64,000 nt of DNA from the NCBI GenBank assembly GCA_029851835.1, contig JARKVD010000022.1, positions 50,587-114,586 on the forward strand, given 5' to 3'. The translations under genes were made by a program, and so were the position numbers. Positions 1 through 7,881 of this stretch are shown one piece after another. Under the pieces are notes generated by a model that saw only the letters and a list, made by a program, of their open reading frames with translations, was not told the DNA's origin and ran no database searches. Position 1 is the first letter of the stretch. Every line of letters starts with the position of its first letter. Source of the DNA: Clostridium sp. (lineage in GTDB: Bacteria; Bacillota; Clostridia; Clostridiales; Clostridiaceae).

Positions 1-1
1 G

Positions 2-163
2 GTTGTGGCCCAAAGAATAGGATCAATAATGGATGCTGATAAGATAATAGTTTTAAATGAAGGGGAAGTTGTTGGAATGGGAACCCATAGAGAACTTCTT
101 AAAAATTGTGAAATATATTATGAAATTGCGGCATCACAACTTTCAAAGGAGGAGCTAGCATAA
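2..163 (+). CDS. ABC transporter ATPase/permease, C-terminal fragment
   Basis: This is the last ~53 codons of a gene that begins before the window. The reading frame gives the end of an ABC ATPase domain: the region just after the H-loop (VVAQRIGSIMDADKII), the D-loop-distal strand and the usual tail (EGEVVGMGTHRELL). Its TAA stop overlaps the ATG of the next ABC gene (TAATG), so the two are translationally coupled. Such pairs normally form heterodimeric exporters, with one subunit carrying a degenerate ATP site. The substrate cannot be told from the fragment. Confidence 0.85.
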   Translation, partial: VVAQRIGSIMDADKIIVLNEGEVVGMGTHRELLKNCEIYYEIAASQLSKEELA

Positions 164-1938
164 TGAAGAATATAAAAGATACTATAAGAAAGATTTCTCC
201 TTTTATAAGACCATATAAAAGTTATTTTATAATTGCAATTGTATTAATAGTGTTAGCTACCGTTGGAAATGCATTAGCACCTTTTGTTGAGGGATTAATT
301 ATAACTCAGCTTACAAATGACTCTTTTGATTTAATAAAAGGCATAGCTGGTGCATCAGTTAATTTTGAATATGTTATTAAAGTGCTTATACTTCTAGGGA
401 TAGTTTACACTGTAAATGCAGGGGCAACTTATGGAGCATCTTATCTACTAACTAATGGAATACAAAATGCTATAAGAGATTTAAGAGATGCAGTTCAAGA
501 TAAGGTTAGAAGACTTCCAGTTAGTTATTTTGACGGAAATAGTTATGGAGATGTCTTAAGTCGTATAACTAATGATATAGATACTATTTCAAATGCATTT
601 CAGCAGAGCTTTAGCCAGGTTATTATTGCAATTTTATCTATAAGCTTTGCAATAATAATGATGTTTACAATCAATGTGAAAATGGCATTAATAGCTATTT
701 TAATCATTCCAGGCAGTTTATTAGTTTCAAAGATTATAGTTAATAAATCTCAAGGGTTATTTGAGGCTCAACAAAATGCGTTAGGAAAGCTTAACGGTGC
801 AGTACAGGAAATGTATACCGGGTTTAATGAAATTAAGCTTTACGGAAAGCAGGAAGATTCCATAAAAGACTTTAAGAGGATTAATGAAGAGTTGTGTTAT
901 AACGGTTTTAAAGCTCAATTCATTTCAGGTACCATGTCTCCATTAATTTCACTTTTAAGTTATTTAGGAATTGCTGTAATAGGAGTTGTTGGTGGTATAA
1001 ACGCCATTGCAGGAAAAATTACTGTGGGTAATCTTCAAGCATTTATTCGTTATATATGGCAGATTAACCAACCACTTTCACAGGTAACTCAATTATCTTC
1101 TGCAATACAATCTGCTTTTGCCGCTGTAGAGCGTGTGTTTGAATTCCTTGAAGAAGAGGAAGAAATTAAGGATAAGGAGCCTTCTGTTAAACTTGAAAAT
1201 CCGAAAGGAAATGTTACCTTTGAACATGTTAAATTTGGATATAGCAAGGATAAACCTTTAATAAAAGATTTAAATGCAGAAATAAAGAGTGGGCAAATGG
1301 TTGCTATTGTTGGACCAACGGGAGCAGGAAAAACAACCTTAATAAACCTGCTTATGAGATTCTATGAAATACAAGGTGGAGCTATTAAAATAGATGGTGT
1401 TGATACAAGGGATATGAAAAGAGAAGATTTACGTTCTATGTTTGGAATGGTGCTTCAAGATACATGGCTTTTTAATGGAACTATATACGAAAATATTGAA
1501 TATGGACGTTTTGGTGCATCAAAAGAAGAAATTATTGAGGCAGCTAAAATAGCTAATGTACATCACTTTATTAAAACTCTTCCAGATGGATATAATATGT
1601 TTCTTAATGAAGAGGCATCCAATATATCTCAAGGTGAAAAACAGCTTTTAACTATAGCAAGAGCAATAATTTCGAATCCTTCTATTTTAATTCTTGATGA
1701 AGCTACAAGTTCAGTAGATACAAGATTAGAGCTTATGCTTCAGAAGGCTATGCAGAACATTATGAAAGGTAGAACTAGCTTTGTTATTGCTCATAGACTT
1801 TCAACAATTAAAAGTGCTGATTTAATTTTAGTTGTTAATAATGGAAGCATAATAGAGCAAGGAAACCATGAAGAGTTAATGGCTCAAGGTGGATTCTACG
1901 AAAAATTATATAATAGTCAGTTTGCAGAGCAAGCTTAA
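163..1938 (+). CDS. ABC transporter ATP-binding/permease protein (heterodimeric exporter subunit)
   Basis: This 591-residue protein fuses an N-terminal type-1 exporter membrane domain (about residues 15-320, six hydrophobic segments) to a C-terminal ATPase. Visible ATPase motifs are Walker A GPTGAGKTT near 384, the signature region NISQGEKQ near 487, Walker B ILILDEAT near 508 and the H-loop AHRLS near 543. The signature is ISQGE rather than LSGGQ, which is common in this exporter group. The ATG overlaps the stop of the preceding ABC gene and the SD AAAGGAGGAG lies inside that gene. The two products probably form one heterodimeric efflux pump for a drug or lipid-like substrate; the substrate is unknown. 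Confidence 0.93.
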   Translation: MKNIKDTIRKISPFIRPYKSYFIIAIVLIVLATVGNALAPFVEGLIITQLTNDSFDLIKGIAGASVNFEYVIKVLILLGIVYTVNAGATYGASYLLTNGIQNAIRDLRDAVQDKVRRLPVSYFDGNSYGDVLSRITNDIDTISNAFQQSFSQVIIAILSISFAIIMMFTINVKMALIAILIIPGSLLVSKIIVNKSQGLFEAQQNALGKLNGAVQEMYTGFNEIKLYGKQEDSIKDFKRINEELCYNGFKAQFISGTMSPLISLLSYLGIAVIGVVGGINAIAGKITVGNLQAFIRYIWQINQPLSQVTQLSSAIQSAFAAVERVFEFLEEEEEIKDKEPSVKLENPKGNVTFEHVKFGYSKDKPLIKDLNAEIKSGQMVAIVGPTGAGKTTLINLLMRFYEIQGGAIKIDGVDTRDMKREDLRSMFGMVLQDTWLFNGTIYENIEYGRFGASKEEIIEAAKIANVHHFIKTLPDGYNMFLNEEASNISQGEKQLLTIARAIISNPSILILDEATSSVDTRLELMLQKAMQNIMKGRTSFVIAHRLSTIKSADLILVVNNGSIIEQGNHEELMAQGGFYEKLYNSQFAEQA

Positions 1939-2018
1939 ATGCAAGAAGAAGGTTTCTTCTAAATTCTACATTAATTCAGATTGTTAAAGTTTACATTAAA
2001 AAGAAATTATATTAATTG

Positions 2019-2047
2019 TTGACAAATAACGAAGAGTGTAATATCAT
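2019..2047 (+). promoter_or_regulatory. Sigma-A promoter of the brnQ T-box leader
   Basis: TTGACA at 2019-2024 is followed by a 17-bp spacer and TATCAT at 2042-2047. It lies just upstream of the first T-box leader elements, so transcription of the leader should start near 2054. Confidence 0.7.
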
Positions 2048-2059
2048 GAATAATATAAA

Positions 2060-2416
2060 AATTGAAATAAATTCTATGACGAGAAAGAGTAAGTTTTATT
2101 TTTGTTCCACAGAGAGTTGGTATTAAGCTGAAAGCCAATGTTCAATGTAATTCTGAAAATCATCTCTGAGAAGCAACCCGAATTCAAGTAGGCGTTGACG
2201 GAGTTTTTCACCGTTAAAAGAAAGGCATATTGATAGATATGTAATAGAGCGCTATGAAAGCTTATTTAAGAAACTTATTTTCTTTTTATACTAAGAAATA
2301 AGTTGTGTTAGACAAGTCAAAGATTTGGATATTCACTTATAGGAATTTTCATAGAACTAGGGTGGTAACGCGGATTGGTCCGTCCCTTGTATTTTTACAA
2401 GGGGCGGTTTTTTTAT
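2060..2416 (+). promoter_or_regulatory. T-box riboswitch leader (probably isoleucine-specific) of brnQ
   Basis: The leader contains the conserved Stem I apical sequence (AGAGAGTTGG...GCTGAAAGCCAATG, 2110-2140), a candidate specifier ATC (Ile) at 2159-2161 after GAAA, and the T-box sequence AGGGTGGTAACGCGG at 2359-2373. An intrinsic terminator follows (GTCCCTTGT/ACAAGGGGC then a T run, about 2380-2416). Uncharged tRNA binding should favour the antiterminator. An isoleucine specifier matches the downstream branched-chain amino acid carrier. The specifier was read by eye from its position relative to conserved flanks. The usual Stem III position holds a degenerate dispersed-repeat hairpin (2299-2339). 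Confidence 0.9.
2299..2339 (-). repeat. Degenerate hairpin-A repeat inside the T-box leader
   Basis: The segment begins TAAGT and ends ACTTA, with an inner CAAGTC/GATTTG stem. On the minus strand it reads as outer stem TAAGT, then GA, then ATAT, then CCAAATC. That is the 5' half-pattern of the dispersed hairpin seen at 15159-15200 and 20235-20276. It sits between the Stem II region and the T-box motif. Confidence 0.5.
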
Positions 2417-2436
2417 TGTTCAAAGGGGGAATTAAT

Positions 2437-2550
2437 ATGGACATTGAGAGCGACATTATTATTCAGAAATTAAGATCAAAATTAAAAGCAATGTTAAAGG
2501 GGACGAATTATTATGAAGGAATTATCAAAAAAAGATTTATTATTAGTTAG
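2437..2550 (+). CDS. Possible 37-residue leader peptide overlapping brnQ
   Basis: An ATG at 2437 has a very good SD (AAAGGGGGAATTAATATG) directly after the T-box terminator. It opens a 37-codon frame (MDIESDIIIQKLRSKLKAML...) that ends 38 bases inside brnQ in a different frame. The brnQ SD lies within it. It could couple or tune brnQ translation, or the SD may simply be a remnant of an earlier gene start. No similarity is recognised. Only the start signal is strong; a protein role is uncertain. Confidence 0.3.
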   Translation: MDIESDIIIQKLRSKLKAMLKGTNYYEGIIKKRFIIS

Positions 2551-3862
2551 TTTAATGCTATTTTCATTATTTTTTGGAGCAGGAAATTTAATATTTCCAC
2601 CATTTTTAGGTCAAACGGCAGGTACGGCAACATGGGTAGCTATGGCAGGTTTTTTTATTACTGCAGTAGGATTTCCAGTGCTTGGGGTAATTGTTGTTGC
2701 TAAATCAGGGGGATTAAACTTATTAGCTGATAGAGTAAACCCTGCTTTCTCATCAGTATTTACAGTTCTTATATATTTATCAATAGGACCATGTCTTGGT
2801 ATTCCAAGAGCAGGAAGTCTGCCTTTTGAAATGGCAGTAGCACCGTACTTACCAAAAGGTGTATCAGTTACATTTGCTATGTTTTTATTTACTTTAATAT
2901 TTTTCTCAGTAGCATATTGGCTATCACTTTCACCAACTAAGCTTGTAGATAGAATGGGAAAAGTTTTAACTCCAGTACTTTTAGCTCTTATAGCGATTAT
3001 ATTTATTTCAGCTTTGGTGAAACCATTAGGGGGTTATGGTGATCCAACAGGACCTTATGTCAATTCAGCTTTTGTTACTGGGTTCTTAGAAGGTTATCTT
3101 ACAATGGATACAATAGCTGCATTAAACTTTGGAATTGTAATAGCAATGGCAATAAAAACTAAAGGTATTGATGATGAAAAAGTAGTAGTTTCAACTTCAA
3201 TAAAAGCAGGAATGATAGCAGGTGGATTATTAATAGTTATATATTCTGTTCTTGGGCACTTAGGTGCAACTAGTGGTGGTAGATTCGGAGCAACTGAAAA
3301 TGGGGCTCAAACATTAACAAACGTTATGAATTATATATTTGGAAAGCCTGGAGCAGTACTTTTAGCAGTAGTATTTACTTTAGCATGTTTAACAACATGT
3401 GTTGGTTTAATAACTTCATGTAGTCAGTACTTTGCAACACTTACTAAAAAGGTTACATATAAAAATTGGGTAGCGGTACTAGCACTATTTAGCATGACAG
3501 TTGCAAACTTAGGGTTAACAAAGATATTATCAATATCAGTACCAGTGCTAAATGCAATATACCCTATAGCTATAATGCTTATAGTTTTAGGTTGCTTAGA
3601 TAAATTCTTTAAAGGAAGTTCAGTCGTATACAGCTTAACAATATTATTTACTGGTGTAGTGAGTATAGTTGATGCATTAGGACAAGCGGGAATAAACTTA
3701 GGAAGTATGGTAAGCGTTTTTGAGAAGTTACCTCTATATAGTGATGGATTAGGTTGGGTAGTGCCAGCATTGGCTGGAATGGCTATAGGAGTTGTTGTAA
3801 TGATGTTTAAGGAAAAGAGCATTGGTGAACAGATGATAAAAGGACAAGAAATAATAGATTAA
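2513..3862 (+). CDS. brnQ: Branched-chain amino acid carrier BrnQ (LIVCS family)
   Basis: A 449-residue integral membrane protein with about 12 hydrophobic segments. It matches the LIVCS family from the N-terminus (SLFFGAGNLIFPPFLGQ at about residues 17-33) through the GPCLGIPRAGSLPFE segment near residue 90. These carriers import leucine, isoleucine and valine with Na+ or H+. The length is typical. The start is set by SD AAAGGGG about 9 bases upstream. The T-box leader in front means expression should rise when charged isoleucyl-tRNA is low, which supports the substrate call. A strong terminator follows at 3994-4033. Confidence 0.95.
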   Translation: MKELSKKDLLLVSLMLFSLFFGAGNLIFPPFLGQTAGTATWVAMAGFFITAVGFPVLGVIVVAKSGGLNLLADRVNPAFSSVFTVLIYLSIGPCLGIPRAGSLPFEMAVAPYLPKGVSVTFAMFLFTLIFFSVAYWLSLSPTKLVDRMGKVLTPVLLALIAIIFISALVKPLGGYGDPTGPYVNSAFVTGFLEGYLTMDTIAALNFGIVIAMAIKTKGIDDEKVVVSTSIKAGMIAGGLLIVIYSVLGHLGATSGGRFGATENGAQTLTNVMNYIFGKPGAVLLAVVFTLACLTTCVGLITSCSQYFATLTKKVTYKNWVAVLALFSMTVANLGLTKILSISVPVLNAIYPIAIMLIVLGCLDKFFKGSSVVYSLTILFTGVVSIVDALGQAGINLGSMVSVFEKLPLYSDGLGWVVPALAGMAIGVVVMMFKEKSIGEQMIKGQEIID

Positions 3863-3993
3863 TAAGTTTAAAGTATTTTAATATTAGAAAGTCAGGAGTA
3901 ATTCAAATAAGGATTATTTCTGGCTTTTATTTTACCATTGGTAGCTATGTATCTAAGAGAAGAAAGAAGAATGCATAATATAATGAAGAATTA

Positions 3994-4033
3994 AGAATAC
4001 CCCTGGATTATTCTCCAGGGGTATTCTATTTTT
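3994..4033 (+). terminator. Terminator after brnQ
   Basis: A 13-bp perfect stem (AGAATACCCCTGG/CCAGGGGTATTCT) around an 8-nt loop, followed by ATTTTTA. It also runs into the stop codon of the minus-strand small gene at 4032-4181. Confidence 0.85.
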
Positions 4034-4181
4034 AAAAGTGTGAGCTTACTTCTTCACGTTCAATTCTTTTTATATCTTTTAATCTAAGGTGAGTTTCTGC
4101 TCTTATTTCATCATAGGATTGACCATCAATCAACATTTGTTTAGCTTTTTCACGTAAATTTTTATCGTCTTCTAGATTCAT
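4032..4181 (-). CDS. Small 49-residue protein with HTH-like segment
   Basis: On the minus strand an ATG at 4181 follows a good SD (TAAGGAGG, 9 bases upstream) and opens a 49-codon frame. The product begins MNLEDDKNLREKAKQMLID and ends EEVSSHF. The middle (about 12-41: KAKQMLIDGQSYDEIRAETH then LRLKDIKRI) has the spacing of a short helix-turn-helix like those in small sigma-region-4-like or phage terminase-type proteins. It is highly charged and has no membrane segment. It stands alone between brnQ and the PHP gene, opposite to both. No named family is recognised; the coding call rests on the SD and amino acid composition. Confidence 0.65.
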   Translation of the reverse strand: MNLEDDKNLREKAKQMLIDGQSYDEIRAETHLRLKDIKRIEREEVSSHF

Positions 4182-4391
4182 TAGTAAAGCCTCCTTATTT
4201 TATATCAATAATATTTTGTGATTATAAAAGGATTATATTCATTAAGTAAAAATCTAAATTAAGAAAATATTATAAAAATTGTTTTGTGATTCTTATTGGA
4301 ATGAGTATTGAAGAAGTATATAATAAAATTAAGCCTATGCGTAATAATAAGATTAACAGAAGTTAAAGAGTTAAGGGAACGGAGTGATAAA

Positions 4392-5099
4392 ATGAAAGCA
4401 ATAATAGATTTGCATACACATACTATTTCAAGTGGACATGCATTTAGTACATTGAAAGAAAATGTTGAAGGTGCAAAGGCAAATGGATTAAAAATAATGG
4501 GGTTATCTGACCACGCTGTAACAATGCCGGGAACAGCACATCCATTCTATTTCCATAACATGAGAGTTATAAGAGAGGAAATAGATGGTATTAGAATTTT
4601 AAAGGGAATTGAAGCCAATATAATTGATTATGATGGAAAGTTAGATGTAGAGGATGAAATCATAGAGATTTTAGATTATATGATAGCTAGTGTTCATGGT
4701 CCATGTATTAAATCTGGAACTATAGAAGAAAACACTAGAGCAATGATTAAGGCAATGGATAATCCAAAGGTAAAGGTAATTGGACATCCAGACGACAGTA
4801 GATTTCCAATAGATTATGAAAAATTAGTTTTGGCTGCAAAGGAAAAAAATGTTGCATTAGAGATGAATAATAGCTCACTGTCACCTAAAAGCTTTAGAAT
4901 GAATGGATTAGAGAACTATAAAATAATTTTAAAGCTATGCAAGGAGCATGAAGTAAAAATTATGTTAGGAAGTGATGCACACATATATTATGATGTAGGT
5001 AGATTTGATAATTGTTATAAGCTGCTAAATGAAATGGACTTCCCAGAGGAACTTGTATGGAATTTTAGAGAAGATGTTCTAGACTATTTATTAGATTAG
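4392..5099 (+). CDS. PHP-domain phosphoesterase (YcdX-like)
   Basis: The 235-residue product has the metal-binding motifs of the PHP superfamily in order: DLHTHT at residues 6-11, SDHA near 40, SVHG near 101, HPDD near 131 and GSDAH near 197. This is the layout of YcdX-like phosphatases that bind a trinuclear metal centre. The start at 4392 is chosen over an upstream in-frame ATG at 4308 because GGAG lies 8 bases before it and the protein then begins MKAIIDLHTHT as in relatives. The physiological substrate is not known. A terminator follows at 5198-5243. Confidence 0.9.
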   Translation: MKAIIDLHTHTISSGHAFSTLKENVEGAKANGLKIMGLSDHAVTMPGTAHPFYFHNMRVIREEIDGIRILKGIEANIIDYDGKLDVEDEIIEILDYMIASVHGPCIKSGTIEENTRAMIKAMDNPKVKVIGHPDDSRFPIDYEKLVLAAKEKNVALEMNNSSLSPKSFRMNGLENYKIILKLCKEHEVKIMLGSDAHIYYDVGRFDNCYKLLNEMDFPEELVWNFREDVLDYLLD

Positions 5100-5152
5100 T
5101 GTAAATAAGTTAATAGCTAGATTAGCAGTAAAGATTCTTCTATTAAAGTTAA

Positions 5153-5195
5153 ATGAGTGAGATAGAAATGGGAAATCAAAGATTTGGATTCTCAT
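5153..5195 (-). repeat. Degenerate fragment of the dispersed hairpin repeat
   Basis: On the minus strand AATGAG, AAT, CCAAATC, TTT, GATTT and later CTCATT recall hairpin A of the dispersed element, but the right side of the stem is decayed. It lies between the PHP gene and its terminator. Confidence 0.3.
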
Positions 5196-5197
5196 TA

Positions 5198-5243
5198 AAA
5201 AAGGTATATGAATAAGGTACACCCTTATTCATATACCTTTTTA
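5198..5243 (+). terminator. Terminator after the PHP gene
   Basis: A long stem (AAAAAGGTATATGAATAAGG pairing with CCTTATTCATATACCTTTTT) with a 4-nt loop. It ends in T residues on both strands. Confidence 0.8.
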
Positions 5244-5372
5244 AGTTAATTTTTAAATTTCAATTTAGTTTGAGTGAACTTAATATTTGAGTACTACTTT
5301 GAGTGAAAGAAGATTTCCTTATTAGTGGTGTATAAAATCACTAAAATGGAATACTAAACAGGAGGTGATTTT

Positions 5373-6812
5373 ATGAAGTCAGTATGGCAAGATGAATGCA
5401 ATTTAAGCAAGGGGATTAGTTTAGATAAAAATTTAGATACAGATGTATTAATAATAGGAGCTGGTATAGCAGGTATATTAACTGGATATATGCTTAAGGA
5501 GGAAGGGATTAATTGCACTATTATTGATTCAGGGAAAATTTGTAGCGGAAATACAGGTAGAACCACTGCAAAAATTACTCTTCAACATGAGCTTATATAC
5601 AACAAACTTATTAAAGAATATGGAGAGGATAAAGCAAGGCAATATGCTGAGGCTAATAAAAAGGCTATAGATAAATATAGAGAGATAGTTAAAGAAAAAA
5701 ATATACAATGTGAATTTGAAGAAATGCCCAATTATCTTTATACAGTAGATAATGTTGAGTCTTTAGAACTAGAGTATGAGGCTGAATTAAGGCTTGGAAT
5801 TGAAGCAGAACTTTTAGATAATATTGAGTTGCCAGTAAGTGTTAAAAAGGCCTTAAGAGTTAATAACCAGGCTCAATTTAATCCTCTAATGTTCTTGAAG
5901 GAAATAGCAAAGGAATTAACTATATACGAAAATACAAGGGCACTTGAAATAAAAGATAATATTGTTACAACTGATAAGTATGTTATTTCTGCAAAAGCTA
6001 TAGTGGTAGCTACACATTATCCAATCATGAATTTTCCAGGATATTACTTTATGAGAATGCATCAAGAGCGTTCCTATGTAATAGCTTTAGAAAATGCACA
6101 GCAGCTGAATGGCATGTATATTGGGATCGATGAACAAGGATATTCTTTTAGAAGTTATAAAAATCTGTTACTTTTAGGAGGGGGTTCTCATCGCTGTGGA
6201 GATAATGAAGTTGGAGGAAGATATGATGAACTACGTAGTGTAGCACAAAGGCTTTATCCTGATGCTAAAGAGATATACCACTGGTCAGCGCAGGACTGTA
6301 TGTCATCAGATGATATTCCATTCATTGGACAGTATTCAAGAGAAACTCCAAATCTTTATGTAGCTACAGGATTTAAAAAGTGGGGAATGACCACAGCTAT
6401 GGTTTCGGCAATGATAATTACAGATATGATTAAAGGAAGAAAGAATGAATATGCAGATATTTTCTCACCAAGACGATTCGATATTTCTGATTCAATGGAA
6501 AATATAGTAAAAGATGGAGTAGAGTCTGTTAAGGGATTAACTGCGGAATTATTCCATATACCAGATGCTGAATTTAAGGATATCAAGAATGGCCATGGGG
6601 GTATCATTGAATATAAAGGAGAAAAGGTAGGAGTATATAAAGATATAGAAGGAAAGAGCTATATAGTTTCAACTAAATGTCCACATTTAGGATGTGAAGT
6701 AAAATGGAATCCAGACGAATTATCATGGGATTGTCCATGTCATGGTTCAAGATTTGACTACAAAGGAAATTGGATAGAGAGTCCAGCACAAAGGGGTCTT
6801 AAGGATGAATGA
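5373..6812 (+). CDS. FAD-dependent oxidoreductase with C-terminal Rieske [2Fe-2S] domain
   Basis: The 479-residue protein starts with a DAO-type FAD fold (dinucleotide motif VLIIGAGIAGILTG at about 25-38, and the following SGNTGRTTAKIT typical of the family). It ends with a Rieske domain: CPHLGC near 436 and CPCHGS near 453 supply the Cys/His pairs for a [2Fe-2S] cluster. Such fusions are common soluble proteins in clostridia and bacilli; the substrate is unsettled. The SD AGGAGGTGAT precedes the ATG. Its TGA overlaps the next gene by 8 bases, so the tocopherol-cyclase-like protein is probably made with it. Confidence 0.92.
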   Translation: MKSVWQDECNLSKGISLDKNLDTDVLIIGAGIAGILTGYMLKEEGINCTIIDSGKICSGNTGRTTAKITLQHELIYNKLIKEYGEDKARQYAEANKKAIDKYREIVKEKNIQCEFEEMPNYLYTVDNVESLELEYEAELRLGIEAELLDNIELPVSVKKALRVNNQAQFNPLMFLKEIAKELTIYENTRALEIKDNIVTTDKYVISAKAIVVATHYPIMNFPGYYFMRMHQERSYVIALENAQQLNGMYIGIDEQGYSFRSYKNLLLLGGGSHRCGDNEVGGRYDELRSVAQRLYPDAKEIYHWSAQDCMSSDDIPFIGQYSRETPNLYVATGFKKWGMTTAMVSAMIITDMIKGRKNEYADIFSPRRFDISDSMENIVKDGVESVKGLTAELFHIPDAEFKDIKNGHGGIIEYKGEKVGVYKDIEGKSYIVSTKCPHLGCEVKWNPDELSWDCPCHGSRFDYKGNWIESPAQRGLKDE

Positions 6813-7743
6813 CATAGATAGTATTAAAGAGTTGAAATTAAAAAGAGCAAAATCAAAGTATTTTCATGGAATGAATAAAAAGGCCAGTTATTTTGAAGGA
6901 TGGTATTTTAAACATCAAAAAGGTGACAAGTGTATAGCTTTTATTCCAGGAATGAATTTTGACAGTAAAGGCAATAAACTGGCGTTTATTCAGATTATAA
7001 CCAATGATAGTGCCTATTTTGTACATTACCCATATTCTGAGTTTAATGTAAGTGATGAAAGATTATCTATAGGTATAGGGAATAGTATTTTTTCAGAGGA
7101 TGGTATAAGGGTTGATATAGTGGATAAAGACATTAATATAAATGGGAGTATTAAGTATTCAGACATAGTGAAGTTAGACAGTAATATAATGGGTCCATTT
7201 GCGCTATTTTCCTCTAAAATGCAGTGTAATCATGGCATTATAAGTTTACGACATAGATTGAGTGGAGAGATTACAATTAATGATGAAGTCTATAATTTGG
7301 ATGGTGGAGTAGGATATATTGAAAAGGATTGGGGGAGTTCATTTCCTAAAGCTTATTCGTGGATTCAATGTAATGACTTTAAAAATCATGTGTGCTCAAT
7401 AGTTGCATCCGTAGCAGATATTCCTTTTATGGGGAGAAGTTTTAAGGGGTGTATTTGTGTAGTATATTACGAAGGCATGGAATATAAGCTATGCACTTAT
7501 AATGGGGTAAAAGTTTTAAAAAATAATGGCACTGGAATGATACTAAAAAGAGGAAAATATAGATTAGAAATAGAACTTAATGATGAAAATCCGCAAATGA
7601 TTTTAGCGCCAATTAATGGACACTTAACTAGGGCGATACATGAACATTGTGGGTGTACTGCTACTTTTAAATTTTTTATAGAAGAAAAATTAGAGTTTAA
7701 TTTAAAAAGTAGTAATTGTAGTTTTGAATACGTTACTGAGTAA
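6805..7743 (+). CDS. Tocopherol-cyclase-like (lipocalin-like) protein
   Basis: A 312-residue protein resembling the bacterial branch of the tocopherol cyclase/CrtC-AttH-like beta-barrel group. The signs are an N-terminal SYFEGWYFKHQ motif (about 24-34), many short beta-strand-like segments and VGYIEKDWGSSFPKAYSWIQ in the middle. There is no signal peptide or membrane segment. Bacteria of this type do not make tocopherol, so the plant-style reaction should not be assumed. The 8-base overlap with the Rieske/FAD gene suggests the two act on the same lipid- or isoprenoid-like substrate; that is inference. A terminator follows at 7746-7787. Confidence 0.75.
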   Translation: MNDIDSIKELKLKRAKSKYFHGMNKKASYFEGWYFKHQKGDKCIAFIPGMNFDSKGNKLAFIQIITNDSAYFVHYPYSEFNVSDERLSIGIGNSIFSEDGIRVDIVDKDININGSIKYSDIVKLDSNIMGPFALFSSKMQCNHGIISLRHRLSGEITINDEVYNLDGGVGYIEKDWGSSFPKAYSWIQCNDFKNHVCSIVASVADIPFMGRSFKGCICVVYYEGMEYKLCTYNGVKVLKNNGTGMILKRGKYRLEIELNDENPQMILAPINGHLTRAIHEHCGCTATFKFFIEEKLEFNLKSSNCSFEYVTE

Positions 7744-7745
7744 AC

Positions 7746-7787
7746 AAAGGTGGTATATTCTTAAGAAAGAAGAGTATATCACCTTTA
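7746..7787 (+). terminator. Terminator after the Rieske/tocopherol-cyclase-like pair
   Basis: AAAGGTGGTATATTCTT pairs, with a G·T wobble and a mismatch, with AAGAGTATATCACCTTT and runs into A/T-rich sequence. Confidence 0.65.
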
Positions 7788-7881
7788 AAATTATTTAAAT
7801 AAACCTAGTTCTATAAAGTTATAATATGGATTATAATATAAAAAATTCAAATATTAACTTAAAGGCAGGGGGAGTAGGATT

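Noticed and set aside
2305..2436. Open frame running through the brnQ T-box and terminator
   Set aside because: It is riboswitch sequence; only the part from ATG 2437 has an SD.
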